DNA of 64,000 bases from positions 354,130,302 through 354,194,301 of the forward strand of contig CM068374.1 of NCBI GenBank assembly GCA_034769895.1. The letters run 5' to 3'. Of the stretch, positions 45,627-56,560 are shown in pieces; within the stretch, counting starts at the first letter, position 1, and every line of letters starts with the position of its first letter. This DNA comes from Magicicada septendecula (taxonomy: Eukaryota; Arthropoda; Insecta; Hemiptera; Cicadidae). Below the pieces are notes generated by a model, which had not been told where the DNA came from, searched no databases, and saw nothing but the letters and a program-made list of their open reading frames with translations. Made by a program: the position numbers and the translations under genes.

Positions 45627-46091
45627 CTAGTCGATTGTTGACATTACCCTTATGTTGTTGCACCTGGCCAATATCTCATTGATTGGTGGTGGTCCCTCAT
45701 AGTCAGGTGTAGTCACACTGTTTATTTTTCGAGCGTCCAGACATAGGTGAACTCTACCATCCCGTTTAATTACTGTTACCAGCGGATTAATATAGGGGCT
45801 CTGTGCACAGGCTATGATTCCATACTCCAGCATCCTACTAATTTCCGCTTGTATGGCCTCCTGATATTTAATTGGTATGGGCCATCCCTTCTGTAAATAC
45901 GGTGTCCTATCGTTCACCTGGAAATGATGTTCATAACCTCTTATGCAGCCTGGTTTTTCATTGAACACTTCCTTGTAACAATATAAAAGTTGCTCCAGCT
46001 GGCTTCCCATTGTAGAATCTGCACCTTCTATCTCGTTTATTTTCCTACTTATTTCTTCATCTAAGCTATCAACATGTTCTCTTATTAACAT
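45627..46091 (-). pseudogene. Gypsy 2 RT N-terminal part
   Basis: 154 codons: EVFNEKPGCIRGYEHHFQVN, then PIKYQEAIQAEISRMLEYGI, SPYINPLVTVIKRDGR and HLCLDARKINSVTTPDYEGP, ending in MSTID just before a stop. These are the fingers of a gypsy-type RT, up to the first catalytic Asp. Confidence 0.85.
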
Positions 46092-46370
46092 TAATGGTAT
46101 TTCATACGTTCTTCATTTTTGATTGAATTCACTTCTGTTTTCAGCCGGATATTATTCTTCTTTATATCTATTCGGCTGTCTGTTTGTTTCAGAAAATTCA
46201 TTCCCAGTACACACTCCCTTATAAGTCCAGGGACTATTAAAAAAACAATCGAATTTTAAGTTATTATTTATATTAATTTCACAAAAGATCTCCTTTCTGA
46301 TATACTTAACGTCGCTATAAATTTCCCAGTCTTCCGTTGTCATGCACCTGCTGACTTCTGCTACACACAA
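46092..46370 (-). pseudogene. Gypsy 2 protease remnant without active-site loop
   Basis: Minus-strand text CVAEVSRCMTTEDWEIYSDV runs into KEIFCEININNNLKFDC, the usual approach to a gypsy-type protease. The DTG/DSG active-site stretch that should follow is missing. After a frame change the second half is present (FLIVPGLIRECVLGMNFLKQ). A deletion of about 30 codons is inferred. It continues at its high-coordinate end into the repeat 46303-46968. Confidence 0.6.
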
Positions 46371-46968
46371 GCATGACCAATTTCTGCATTGTCTTATTCT
46401 GTCTATCTGCGTCCCTGTTAGTTCTCACGCGCTTGGTGTGGTTGTTTCTAAGTAACATCATCTCTGCTGCTGTTTCTCTGTGTCTTAGCTAGAAACCTCT
46501 CACTTTACTTTGCTTCCCACTGTCTTTGTTAATTGGTTCACCCATTGTAACCGTATCTTACCAGATATGTCCTTTGTTCGTAATACATCTGGTCGATCCT
46601 TTCCTTTCAGTGAGCACAGTGTCTAGTTGCCTCATTGATGCGTTTATACATGTGGTGTGGCCTGGTTTTGTTACTCTGTTTCTGCTACCTGCAACGATAG
46701 CTTTCTCAGTAATACTCCCGTGACTCTTATGCCTTTGTTTTCTTAGCTTATAGCTCGACACCCCTTAATTTCTTTAAGTGACCATCTGCTATCTCGGATT
46801 TATGGCCTTTCCAGAAGCATGCTCTTCTGTTGCTAAAGGATTTTACGCTCCTTTTGTCCTAACTGCATCTGGTAATGTCCTTTCATTCGTCATTGTCAAA
46901 ACAACAGCTGCCTCTTGTGTCATCTTTCCTTTATACAAAATTTTTTTGCGTTTTGGCATTACATCTTA
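46303..46968 (-). repeat. Second copy of the 35158-35823 segment, gypsy 2 leader region
   Basis: Aligns with 35158-35823. It borders the 5' side of the gypsy 2 pol remnant and ends at GGCATTACATC, exactly where a family A hairpin end begins (CTTAGAACATGG). In minus sense it would start TGTAATGCC, a possible LTR start, but no primer site or closing LTR end is visible. Confidence 0.6.
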
Positions 46969-47590
46969 GAACATGGAAATCATGTATGGTTCTCCATACC
47001 AATTTTGTTTCCATGTTCCATAAGGAAATGGAAGTATGGTCATGGCAAAAAAAATCGTGTTCGAGATAACGGCAGATTCTGATTGTACTACCATCAAAAC
47101 ATGAAAAAAAGTCATTTTTCAAAAAGTGTCTGTGTGTAGAATTTTTTCTATGGCAAACGATAACTGTCGTAAATTCAAACAGAATCAAATAATTTTTAGC
47201 ATACAGCCCTGAATTGTAGAGGGCTCAAGGCCTATTGTTTTTGGTGAAGATCGGGTAAGAGAAAGGAGTAGTTTACCTGCAACATTTTACATTTTAACAA
47301 GAGTAAAGTGCTTAATTTTGATAAATAAAGTATCCTGAAAAGAAGGTCATAATAATCCACTGTAGGAAGGTAGATGAAATATCTATAAATGAAAAGGGTA
47401 GTTGAAGGGGGAGGGGGTAATTTTGTTAATAAATTAAAATGGTAGTTGATCATGGAGGAAGTAAATTTTATAAGTTTTATATATGTAATACATTAATGAC
47501 AACAAAGAAGTAGTTTCTATGGAAACATTTCATTTCACTTTGACAAAATTCTATATTGTTTTAGGAATTATCGAACCGAATTCAAGTAAA
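46969..47590 (+). mobile_element. Family A copy with hairpin end joined to the next start
   Basis: A 3' end (CATGTATGGTTCTCCATACC, about 46981-47000) is followed at once by a start module (TTTCCATGTTCCATAAGGAA, palindrome about 47009-47035), a very short TG arm (about 47125-47137), one monomer and an internally deleted 3' part to about 47590. It shows head-to-tail joining through a T-rich junction. Confidence 0.75.
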
Positions 47591-48259
47591 TGATTGGAAC
47601 TGTATGAGTACCCGCAATACATTCCGATGTTTGTAATATGGGATTGTATCGATATATTACGGTGTGTAAAGAAGAAGTGTACTAATTATAAATTGCCCTA
47701 TTTCGTAATGTAAAGCAAAAATAAGTGTTGTTTTCATTTGGGAGGTTAGGTAATAATGGTTTTGGGTTTTTAGTTTACTGCTAAAATAAATAAAAGCTGT
47801 GAACATTAAACGTGTAATACAATGCTTATAACAGAGTAACGCTTAAAATAAAGAACCAAACGTTTTTAAGTTGACAAACTGGAAAAAACAACAGCAAATA
47901 CAAAATGAAAAATACAAATATTTATGGTTAAGGAAAAACAAAAAAACACTGTATTAAGGGATGACAACATATGCTCTACATATTGTACATAATGGATGTT
48001 TGTTTTTTGTTAGTCACAAAACGAGTACTTGCCGGAAAACGAATTTTACCAAAAAAACGAGTTCTGCCACAAAAAAGTGACATGTATAATAATAGGCCTT
48101 ACTTCGAGTTGAGTTTTTTCGTGGTTTTAGGAAAAAAAAATAGTTTTACATTACACACGTATTGGTTTCCATGTATAATCTCAGTCTTCATGTTAACCTA
48201 ACATAATCAATTTTTGGTGTCACAGCCACGACCCGGTGATAAATTACTGCTACAGTCAT
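47591..48259 (+). repeat. Family B copy 2, left part
   Basis: Aligns with 15115-16080 of copy 1 with small gaps (GTGTACTAATTATAAATTGC, TTCGAGTTGAGTTTTTTCG, GTTTCCATGTATAATCTCAG, TTTTTGGTGTCACAG). It is interrupted at about 48259 by the family A element. Confidence 0.65.
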
Positions 48260-48380
48260 TTTTACTTCCATGTTCCTTAAGGAAATGGAAGTATGGTGAT
48301 GGCAAAAAAAATCGTGTTCGAGATTATTGCAGATTCTGATTGTACTACACTCAAAACATGAAAAAAAGTCGTTTTTCGAA

Positions 48381-48382
<2 letters not shown>

Positions 48383-48474
<92 letters not shown>
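48383..48474. repeat. (GT)46 microsatellite
   Basis: 92 uninterrupted bases, the microsatellite arm of family A; at other copies the arm is mixed TG/TC. Cys/Val or His/Thr ORFs over it are artefacts. Confidence 0.97.
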
Positions 48475-48478
<4 letters not shown>

Positions 48479-48852
48479 TTTTTCTATGGCAAACGATAAC
48501 AGCCGCAAATTCAAACAGAATCAAATAATTTTTTGCATGCATCCCTGAATTGTAGAGATCTCAAGGGCTTTTGATTTTGGTGAAGATCGGTTAAGGGGAA
48601 GGGGTAGTTTACCTGCAACCTTTTACGTTTTAACAACAGTAAAGTACTTGAAAATTCATTTAAACTTTTTCAAACAATGGTAATTGCTAAAAATAAAATA
48701 ATTTTGTTACCAATAATTATAATTTTTTCATTTTAGTGTAAATCATGTATGAGTGAAAATATATCGTTCGTGGCAGGCAAGCATATCTCAATTATGTAAT
48801 GTTTAAGTTTCCATTTTATTATTATAATTACTGCAATAAAAAGGCAGGGAAG

Positions 48853-48889
<37 letters not shown>

Positions 48890-49243
48890 TTGCGTTATTT
48901 CTGGCCTCACTCATGTTTATTTTCTTACATTTGCATGCTTTTTAAATGGAAAGTGCCGAAACCCACACCAACATAACGCGTGCAAGCCGAAAAAGTGTCC
49001 AGCGTGGATAGCGATTTGCTTCCTGTGGATCGCTGGGCAGTGTAACTGCACGTGTTTACAGAGGAACGATTCTTAGACAGACTTTTCGTCTTTAGGGAAT
49101 GAACCCTCTGCAAGATGCTGAGGGTCCATGAGTGACTTCCGAGCACTCCTTCTTTTCCGCGTGTTTGTTCTGTGAAACGTACACTGTAGATTCGCAGCTT
49201 TACTCTAAGCAACGCTCAATAGGAAATGTTGAAAATTTTTGTC

Positions 49244-49275
49244 CACGGTCATGACATCACCGGATCATGACCGTG
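49244..49275. repeat. 11-bp-stem hairpin
   Basis: CACGGTCATGA (49244-49254) and TCATGACCGTG (49265-49275) form a perfect inverted repeat with a 10-base loop, at the edge of the segment missing from copy 1. Confidence 0.85.
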
Positions 49276-49903
49276 AAAGTAGTTAATTATAGCAAATCAT
49301 AAATTTTCGTTGTTATAACCGGCTTATGGTTTGTTTTTGTTTTGTTAACCCGGTGGTTTGTTAAATTTAGTTGGGGGGGGGTTATTTTTAGGGGAATCTA
49401 CCAATTTTTGGAACAGGGCTATTTTCACTCATATAGGGGTGATAGTCCATTAGGGATGTTTCACTCATACACACTAAACCTGCTCTGATGTTTTAATTAC
49501 GGACATCATAATCTTAAAACTTTGGAAACTTGAGCACTACTTAATGGAGATCAATCATTAACTTATACAGGCCATTAATTTAATGCATATTTTTTATATA
49601 TATGTGTACTACGTTATCGGCAACAAAGAAATAGTTTTTGTTAAAATTCCTTCCCGGGATGTTTGGCTGTAGTCCAATGTTTTCTACAAAACCAGACGTT
49701 TCAGCAATGCCATCGACTTCCATCATCAGTGAAAATCGAGTGCGATAACGTGAGGTGGTATACGTTAGTGACCACAGTACTGTGGTTAAGGCTGAAGCAG
49801 AAAGTAGAAAGAAGTAGTTTCTATGGTAATATTTCATTTCGAAAATGATTTTAAATATAAATCTTAGAACATGGAAGTCATGTATGGTTCTCCATACCGA
49901 TAT

Positions 49904-50095
49904 TCCATTTAAAAATGACAAACAAAATCAATTGCAATCACCAGCCAACTATTTTGCAACATACAAAATTAAAATTTGTATAATTCTTCCACTACATAAA
50001 ATTATGTGCAATATTCACTACATATCAAAGCCCAAAAATCGCATTATCGAAATGACTGCAGGTACGTATAAAGGCAGTACCAAAAGTTTTTATAT
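49904..50095 (+). repeat. Family B copy 2, right part
   Basis: Aligns with about 16130-16300 of copy 1 (ATTGCAATCA, AAACTATTTTGCAACATAC-like text, TATTCACTACATATC, CGCATTATCGAAATGA). Confidence 0.6.
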
Positions 50096-50437
50096 ATAAT
50101 CTGAGAACATGGAAGTCATGTATGGTTCTCCATACCTATTTTTAATTTAAATCACATATGAGTGAAAATATATCATTCCTGGCAGGCAAGCATATCTCAA
50201 TTATGTAATGTTTACTTTTCCAAAGTTTTATTATTGTGATTACCACAATAAAAAGGCCAGTAGGACACACACACACATGCACACACATAAAATTTGCGTT
50301 ATTTCTGGCCTCACTCATGTTCATTTTCTTATGTTTGCACGCTTTTTAAATGGAATGTGCCGAAACCCACACCAACACAACACGTGCAAGCTGAAAAGGT
50401 GGACATCGATTTGCTTCCTGTGGATCGCTGCGCAGTG
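50096..50437 (+). repeat. Family A fragments: 3' hairpin end plus middle part
   Basis: A bare 3' end (GAACATGGAAGTCATG, hairpin about 50118-50135) is followed by a copy of the middle part (GGCAGGCAAGCATATCTCAA, (AC) run, GTGCCGAAACCCACACCAAC) that matches 48740-49045 and, inverted, 1510-1790. Confidence 0.75.
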
Positions 50438-51095
50438 TTGTTGTATTAAAGCAATTAATACAATCTGTGTAATCATTTCTATTATGATATGAGGATTATA
50501 AACTAATATGTGCATGTATGTATATATGTATGAAAAATATATAAATATTTTTTCCTTTGGAAAATTGTTTGCCCTTCTTGAAAATATTTTGACCTCCCTG
50601 ATGGCTAGTTGTTTACTAGCCTGTGTGGAATATAGCGTTATTACATGGATCAGAATGGTGGGTGTTAAACAGGAGACACAAACGTATTAAGGAAGAAATG
50701 TTTTGCTGAGAAATTTATAATTATACGGGTGAACAGAATAGTCGTTCAGGAAATCAGAAGTCAAGTGGAAAGAAAGAAATCAAGACTCGATTTTAAAAAA
50801 GAAAAATGACTAGTATAGTATTGACAGGAAAGATTTTGATAACATTATAGACATCCCTCGGCCCCTCGCAGCGAGAGTCTAATTTCATTACAGGAATCAG
50901 ATCGCAGCTACCTTTAGCTAGTTCTTCGTTCGACCTACAGACATTTTATCCAAAAGTACAGTCCTTCCTCACGAAGGTTGAGGATAGTCTTAATCCACCT
51001 GGCATGGTGGTCTATTTTAGCTGATACATAATTACTTCAGAACTCAAGCAACCACTTATTTAATATTTCAATGATTTTAAATATAAATTTTAGGA
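50438..51095. other. No gene seen
   Basis: AT-rich; the last ~60 bases (TTTTAAATATAAATTTTAGGAC) are the end part of a family A copy that hAT-C splits. Confidence 0.5.
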
Positions 51096-51226
51096 CATGG
51101 AAGCAGGGCCGTAACAAGGTACTCCTGCGCCCTTGGCAATTTTGACAAAGCTGCGCCCCCAACAGTGGTGCCGATCCCCCCCAAGCCCTATGTCGCTTCC
51201 CCCCCCCCCAACTCCAGGCTCGATTA

Positions 51227-51228
<2 letters not shown>

Positions 51229-51278
<50 letters not shown>
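51229..51278. repeat. Poly-A run in the hAT-C subterminal region
   Basis: Fifty consecutive A residues, preceded by eleven C residues (51199-51209). Confidence 0.97.
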
Positions 51279-51281
<3 letters not shown>

Positions 51282-51654
51282 CTTTTTATATTGTACTGTG
51301 ATTCGTGGATGTCTCATCACGTGATACACCATGCAGCCCCCTTAAGCAAGCTTTGACGCAAATTGCGACCAGGAAATACGTTCTCACATTGTATTCGGTA
51401 TTTTTGTAATAGTAAATTTCATACAACAGCAAAAAAAATTCATAACTTTAGTCGGTGCTTTAGTTCTATAATTTATCTCGATTTTTTTTACACAGGACTT
51501 CAGGACTTGCACTTACAACACTCTGTTGTTGTAACTGCAGGTACCATTTTTTTGGCTCTGGGGGCTGGTAAATAACAAATTGAAACTCTTCAGTAAACAA
51601 ATATATTGCTTTTACAAATTGTTACATACAGTATACAGCAGAAAAGCCATGGAA

Positions 51655-54332
51655 CTAAAACTTTACCTTTCTTGCTTTCAGCAAGGCAAACTCACTAATT
51701 ATTTCACTAAAATCAAGTTTTGAAGCAATCTCATATTCTATGGACAGGATAGCTAAGTTTGTCAATCTGTTTTCACACATACTTGACCGTAAGTAGTTTT
51801 TGATTATCTTCAGCTTGCTGAAAGTACGCTCGCAAGACGCCACACTGACGGGCATTGTCAAAAATATCCTCAATGCTATTTCGATGTTTGGATAAGCATC
51901 TCTTAATCCATAGTTTGAAATAACTTTCAGAATATCCAAATGGGAAGCCTTGTAAATGTTCTTCACCAGCTCTTTTGCATGAAACTTGAAAGCAGCTACT
52001 TCGTTAACTAGCTCAACTCTATCAATGTCTCTGCTATATATCGCACCAAGATCAGCTGCACACTTTTCAAGAAAAGAAACAGAGCATTCACTTAAGGACT
52101 TTCCTGACAAAAAACTGAAGTCTGATGAAACTGTGTGGTAAATGTGTGCCCTTTTTTCCATTTCACTTACAATTCTATCAAATACAGTGTAACATTCTGT
52201 CTCAAATGATTTATCAGAACTCAACAAGTGTGCTTCATCTTCAGCCGTCTCCCCAGCCATCCTCTTGACTTTCCTCAGCCTCTTAACAGCAAAACTGCTT
52301 TGGATGGCCATGGAATCACAAATAGCTTTGGCTTTTTCTGTGTATTTTTTAATTCCTTCTTTACGTAGGTCTTCAACTTTTTTTGCCAAACCTGAGAGCA
52401 AACTTGATGCTACGTCAAGAGTTGTGCCCTTTCCTTGCAGTGACTTGTTGGTGCAGTCCAAACTTATCAAAACATCAGACCACATCTCTAAAAGGCACAC
52501 AAATTCGTAATCAATTTGTCTAAGAAGTTTCATAGCACCAGACAGTGTGTCAGTGTTCCAGTCGTTATCTTTATCAGCCATGTTTTGTAAAACTTTGTGT
52601 ACAGATGATAAGTTCTTCTTAAGAGCTGTCACAGCTTGACGCCTGGAAGACCATCTTGTATCACAATGTCTCTTAAGGGTAGTTTTGAGACAACCAATCA
52701 AAGCCTCCCACCTTAAGGTAGAGCTACTAAAGAAGTTGAAAAACTCCAACACATTTCCAAAAAACTTGTCATCATAATTGACACTTCCGCGGCGTGCACG
52801 CCAACGAGGTTAAGACTGTGTGCTGCACAAGGCACAAATTTAGCAAGGTCGTTTAGTTGGGATATGTGCGCTTGAACGCCTTCATATTTTCCTGCCATGT
52901 TTGAGCCGTTGTCAAAGCCTTGACCACGACAGTTCTGAATATCCAAGCCGTCATTGTTTAGCTTTTGCAATATTTCTTGTGATAACCCTCTTCCTTTTTT
53001 CTGGTGACTTATGATGAAGTCCACAAAACTTTCTTCAACTGAGCATTTCCCATCCTTAATGTTAACATACCTTATTATTTCACTCATTTGTTCTAAATGT
53101 GCTGTGTCCGGGGTGCAGTCAAACATAATAGAGAAATACTTAGAACTTTTTACATTCTTCAGTATTTCAGATCGAACCTTATTTCCCAAAATGTCTATGA
53201 CCTCATTTTGAATTAGAGGTGAAAAATAGCTTGTGACATGTTTTCCACTTTTAATATTTTCTATGTGCTTAGATAGTTGAGGATTGTAGTGACTAATAAG
53301 TTCTAATGTACTCAGAAATACACCACAGTTGCTATCACTGATCGAATCGGAACCTCTTCTTAAAGGTAAGTTATTCCTGGCACAATGGAGAATTACATCC
53401 ACAATACATTTGAGAACATTGCACCACTTTTCTGCTTCAGCTTGTATCAATGTTTGATGTTCTGCATCAACAGATCTACTAGTTTTCAGTCCAATTTCTA
53501 ATTCTTTCCAATCGACATAAGAATGTCGGTGAGGTATCGACCTTTCGTGATTGACAATAAATGGGTTCAAGTGTCTCCAATCATTGAATCCCTCATCAAT
53601 ATTAGAGAAAGCAGATTTGTCCTTTTTGTCATCTTTTGAAAAGAGAAGGCAAGGGAAACAAAACAGTGCGTCCTTAGACTGGCTGTACAACAACCATTGC
53701 CTTTTTACTTTTTCCCCGTTTGGTAGAAGTTTATAAACCCATTTCTGAGAAAAGTGTTTTCCATCATCTGCACAGGGGAATTTGTAGCTATCTAAGTCAA
53801 TTGTTTGTGGGCCTCGTTCAACAAGTTTACAACGAACTGTGTCTGATCGAAAATTTGCTGGCCATTTTTTGGGATCCTCGTAGATAATTTCTATTCCCAC
53901 ATCAGTAGTATTTAATGCATCATTTTCATTATAATTAGATGTGCAAGATGTGCTGGGTTTTTCAAGATCAGTAGATTGCCTGCCCATTGTGGAATGACTT
54001 AGCTCAGGATCACTTCCTTCTTCAAAATCAATGACGTTTGTGACGAACTCCATTGGAGTGATCTGGCTGTGGTTGTCTTCTGAAACAGTCTCAGTCTTGC
54101 TATCTTCTTTTTCATTTTCTCCTTCCTTTTCTTCTTGGTCGTCTTCTTTTTCTTCTTCTTCTTCTTCTTCTTCTTGAAGTGCATTACTATTACTGGCACT
54201 ATCACTTTCACCTACTTCTTTCTCTTCATTTCGCAGTCAATTTCCAAGCGCCGATGCTAATTTTTCGTCGTCTTCTTCTTTTCGTTTTTTGATTTTTTTA
54301 AATTCACTTCCAGAAGGTTTTTTTGGCCCCAT
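51655..54332 (-). pseudogene. hAT-C transposase (DUF4371/ZMYM1-like), two breaks
   Basis: Starts at ATG 54332-54330 (MGPKKPSGSEFKKIKKRKEE), the usual Lys-rich opening. A TGA at 54239-54237 cuts the frame, which continues through a Glu-rich run to the ORF from 54053. Then a TTF-type zinc region (QKWVYKLLPNGEKVKRQWLL, ALFCFPCLLFSKD), DUF4371 and the RNase-H-like core (Asp in IMFDCTPDTAHLEQM and GQGFDNGSNMAGKY; AHSLNLVGVHAA). A frame change near 52790 leads into FFNFFSSSTLRWEAL, CDTRWSSRRQAV and the dimerisation domain with the catalytic Glu (SVASCERTFSKLK, then LTNLAILSIEYEIASKL). About 890 codons in all, normal for the family. Only two lesions, so relatively young. Confidence 0.92.
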
Positions 54333-55427
54333 TTCTGAAACAAACCATTCCCATTTAATTTACATTGTATTACAGTTGTAAATGGCTGCCATTTAAAAAC
54401 TACTTTTGTTTATGTTCAGTGCCGACAGTTGCGTTCACCGAAAAATTCGGCGATAGCGTTAAAACGTAGCAGACATCGTTTCTTTTTTCTTACCGCGAGA
54501 GGCTCACTTGTATTTACAGTGCTTCGGGTTTTCCGTGTACGCGATCGCTCATCCAATTATAAAAATAAAATTGATACCATATTCATGAAACTTGTGATTG
54601 AAATATTTACGTAAACTAATTTTGAAATCGGGACTATTTTAGTCAGCAGACTTGCGCAACAAAATCAGCTGACACTTGCTGAAAATTGGACATTTACAAC
54701 CACGACCATTTCCGCTAAAAATGAACCAATAGGAATATAAGTTATACCAATGGAACGGGCCCGTTCTTCTTCTTTCTTCCGGTATTTTTTTTATTTTCTG
54801 TAGGTCTAGAAAATTAAACGGCGAACACAGTGATATTAGTTAGGCCTATTTGGCTTTGTCAGTCTGGCAGTAAAGACAGAACGAATGTTGGGAAATTATT
54901 TCTGACAGCTGGAGTCAAGTTTCGCACGGTAACCTCCATTGATTGTTTGATTCACTGACGTTTTCGTGATGTTGAAGAGTAAATAGTATAATTAATGTAT
55001 TGTTTTGCAATAATACCGTGTTATAATAATAATAATAATAATAATAATATGTAGTGTTTTCAAAAACTGTACAAAAAGGGAAAAAATAGGCCACCACGGG
55101 GAATAACATGCGCCAATTCTAGGGTTAATGTAGACTAAGCTATGGTACATTTTATTGAAATCATTCTTACCCGTACAACAGAAGCAACGCCAACATCAAC
55201 AAGTAACAACACAAACACTATAAGTGTCGTCTAATCGCTGAGTGTGAAAATCACTTAGTTCACAAATTACAATAGAAAATAATACCAGCGGCTGTAATTA
55301 CACTGAGTCTCAACAAAACCAGCAGAACAAACTAGAATAGAGCAATAGATTGACGTGGCCGTGGCAGGCGTGGGGGGAGGGGTATGAGTATGAGTAATAT
55401 TCAAGTTATGACAAGCTTGCTAAAACC
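54333..55427. other. Non-coding right half of hAT-C, with (TAA)n
   Basis: 5' flank of the hAT-C transposase. A (TAA)9-like run lies at about 55023-55049. No other gene seen. Confidence 0.6.
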
Positions 55428-55947
55428 AACGAATATAGACGTTACTAGAAGCACACTTCTGGGTTATTAAAAGCGTAGTTGAAACAATGCTACTACTTTT
55501 TGTATAAAAGAGTGGTAGATGAAAAACATGTTTGTAATAGGCCTAATAAGACGCATGTTCTTGTATATTTTAAAATTCTTTTGCGCACTGCATAATAAAT
55601 GAATGCATCAAAAGTGTATTTTTTGAGTAGGCTGCATTTATTTGATTCATTCCTTCGTACCCAGTGTGTCAAACAAATGTGAAAAAATTTTGGAGGTTGT
55701 GTCTAGTCTAACCCCTACAAACATTTTTTCATCTACCACTTTTTATCTGATAAGTTGTAGCTTTTTCCAATTATATATTAACGAAAATGTTTGAAATTTA
55801 CTAAATTTCGCGGTATAATACAAAAAATTACTTGGAAACGCCAGCGCCATCTAGTTGTCGGGGTGTTGAATTTACGGTTTATCACCCCAGAAAGCTGACC
55901 CCACTCGCTCCATAAGAAGTGTTCTTCTAGTTACGTCTATATTCGTT
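55428..55947. mobile_element. 520-bp non-autonomous TIR element nested in hAT-C
   Basis: Ends are inverted repeats AACGAATATAGACGT and complement, extending about 34 bases with few mismatches (ACTAGAAG then ACACTTCT). A 9-bp direct repeat GCTAAAACC flanks it (55419-55427 and 55948-55956). Because the first bases are symmetric, the duplication could be read as 7, 9, 11 or 13 bases. An internal inverted pair GTGGTAGATGAAAAA / TTTTTTCATCTACCAC (about 55512 and 55728) gives a second stem. Nine bases suggests a Mutator-like element, but P-like elements also have subterminal inverted repeats. No ORF. Confidence 0.85.
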
Positions 55948-56329
55948 GCTAAAACCAAGAAGGCGCAGGTGCAGTGCAGTGACCCAGTGACTGACACATC
56001 AAGGGATGGGCGGAGGGGAAGGGATTTTCGCTTTGCGCCTGGCCCGACTCCGCGCCCATCAGTAGGGCAAGGTCCAGTGCAGTTACTAAATTTACGTAGC
56101 TGCTTTTTGTTTATTGTATAATAGACACAAATATAGACAGTTCACGTACAGTAACTTTTAACAATCTGAAACTGAAAGATTTTTTCCAATAACGTGGAGT
56201 TTTTATTTGCTTGACAAATTGTACCAATCTAACTCTAAAAAAAGATATTTTTCATGGTCAATTTTGCGCCCTCTTTGTACCTGCGCCCTTGGCGGGGGCA
56301 CATCTCGCCAACGCCTAGTTACGGCCCTG

Positions 56330-56560
56330 CATGGAAGTCATGACAAGGTTCTCCATACTGATTTTTTTATATGTGTACTATGTTATTGGCAACAAAGAAG
56401 TAGTTTCTATAGAAATATTTAATTTCAATTTGTCAAACATAAAACTCGATTTACAAGGTGGGGGATATTTTTTTATACATTATCGAACCGAATTCAAGTA
56501 AATGATTTTAAACGTAAATCTTAGAACATGGAAGTCATGTATGATTCTCCATAGCTCTTT
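56330..56560 (+). repeat. Family A end fragments beyond hAT-C
   Basis: Continues the hairpin end split by hAT-C (GGAAGTCATG, GGTTCTCCATAC), followed by a short internally deleted 3' part and a further hairpin-like end at about 56535-56555 (GTATGATTCTCCATAG, stem weakened). Confidence 0.75.

Larger units (their letters stand above)
39672..46304 (-). mobile_element. Ty3/gypsy element 2, degenerate, split by hAT-B
   Basis: Minus-strand pol in the order protease remnant, RT, RNase H, integrase, interrupted within RNase H by a 3.7-kb hAT element (41087-44770). Removing that insert and one 8-bp duplication gives about 2.9 kb of pol. No gag zinc knuckle, primer site or LTR pair was found. Many stops, a catalytic RT change and a deleted protease loop show it is old. 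Confidence 0.88.
48260..49903 (+). mobile_element. Family A composite repeat, full copy nested in family B
   Basis: In order: start module with palindrome (48265-48293), (GT)46 at 48383-48474, one ~165-bp monomer (48480-48640), the unique middle part (48640-49600, including (AC)14 at 48859-48886) and the ~330-bp 3' part closing with the hairpin at about 49882-49897. Family B text stops at 48259 and resumes at 49904. Compared with copy 1 (892-2601) it has two fewer monomers and about 220 extra bases in the middle (49249-49468). Confidence 0.8.
51104..56329 (-). mobile_element. hAT element C, complete ends and 8-bp target duplication
   Basis: The direct repeat CATGGAAG (51096-51103 and 56330-56337) flanks a 5226-bp insert with inverted ends CAGGGCCGTAAC, extending to 16 bases with one mismatch; both subterminal regions contain GCGCCCTTGGC-type text. 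It has split the hairpin end of a family A copy. The minus-strand transposase lies in the left half. The right half (54340-56329) is non-coding and holds a nested 520-bp TIR element. Confidence 0.96.

Noticed and set aside
48340-48540. Cys/Val and His/Thr ORFs
   Set aside because: Produced by the (GT)46 microsatellite.
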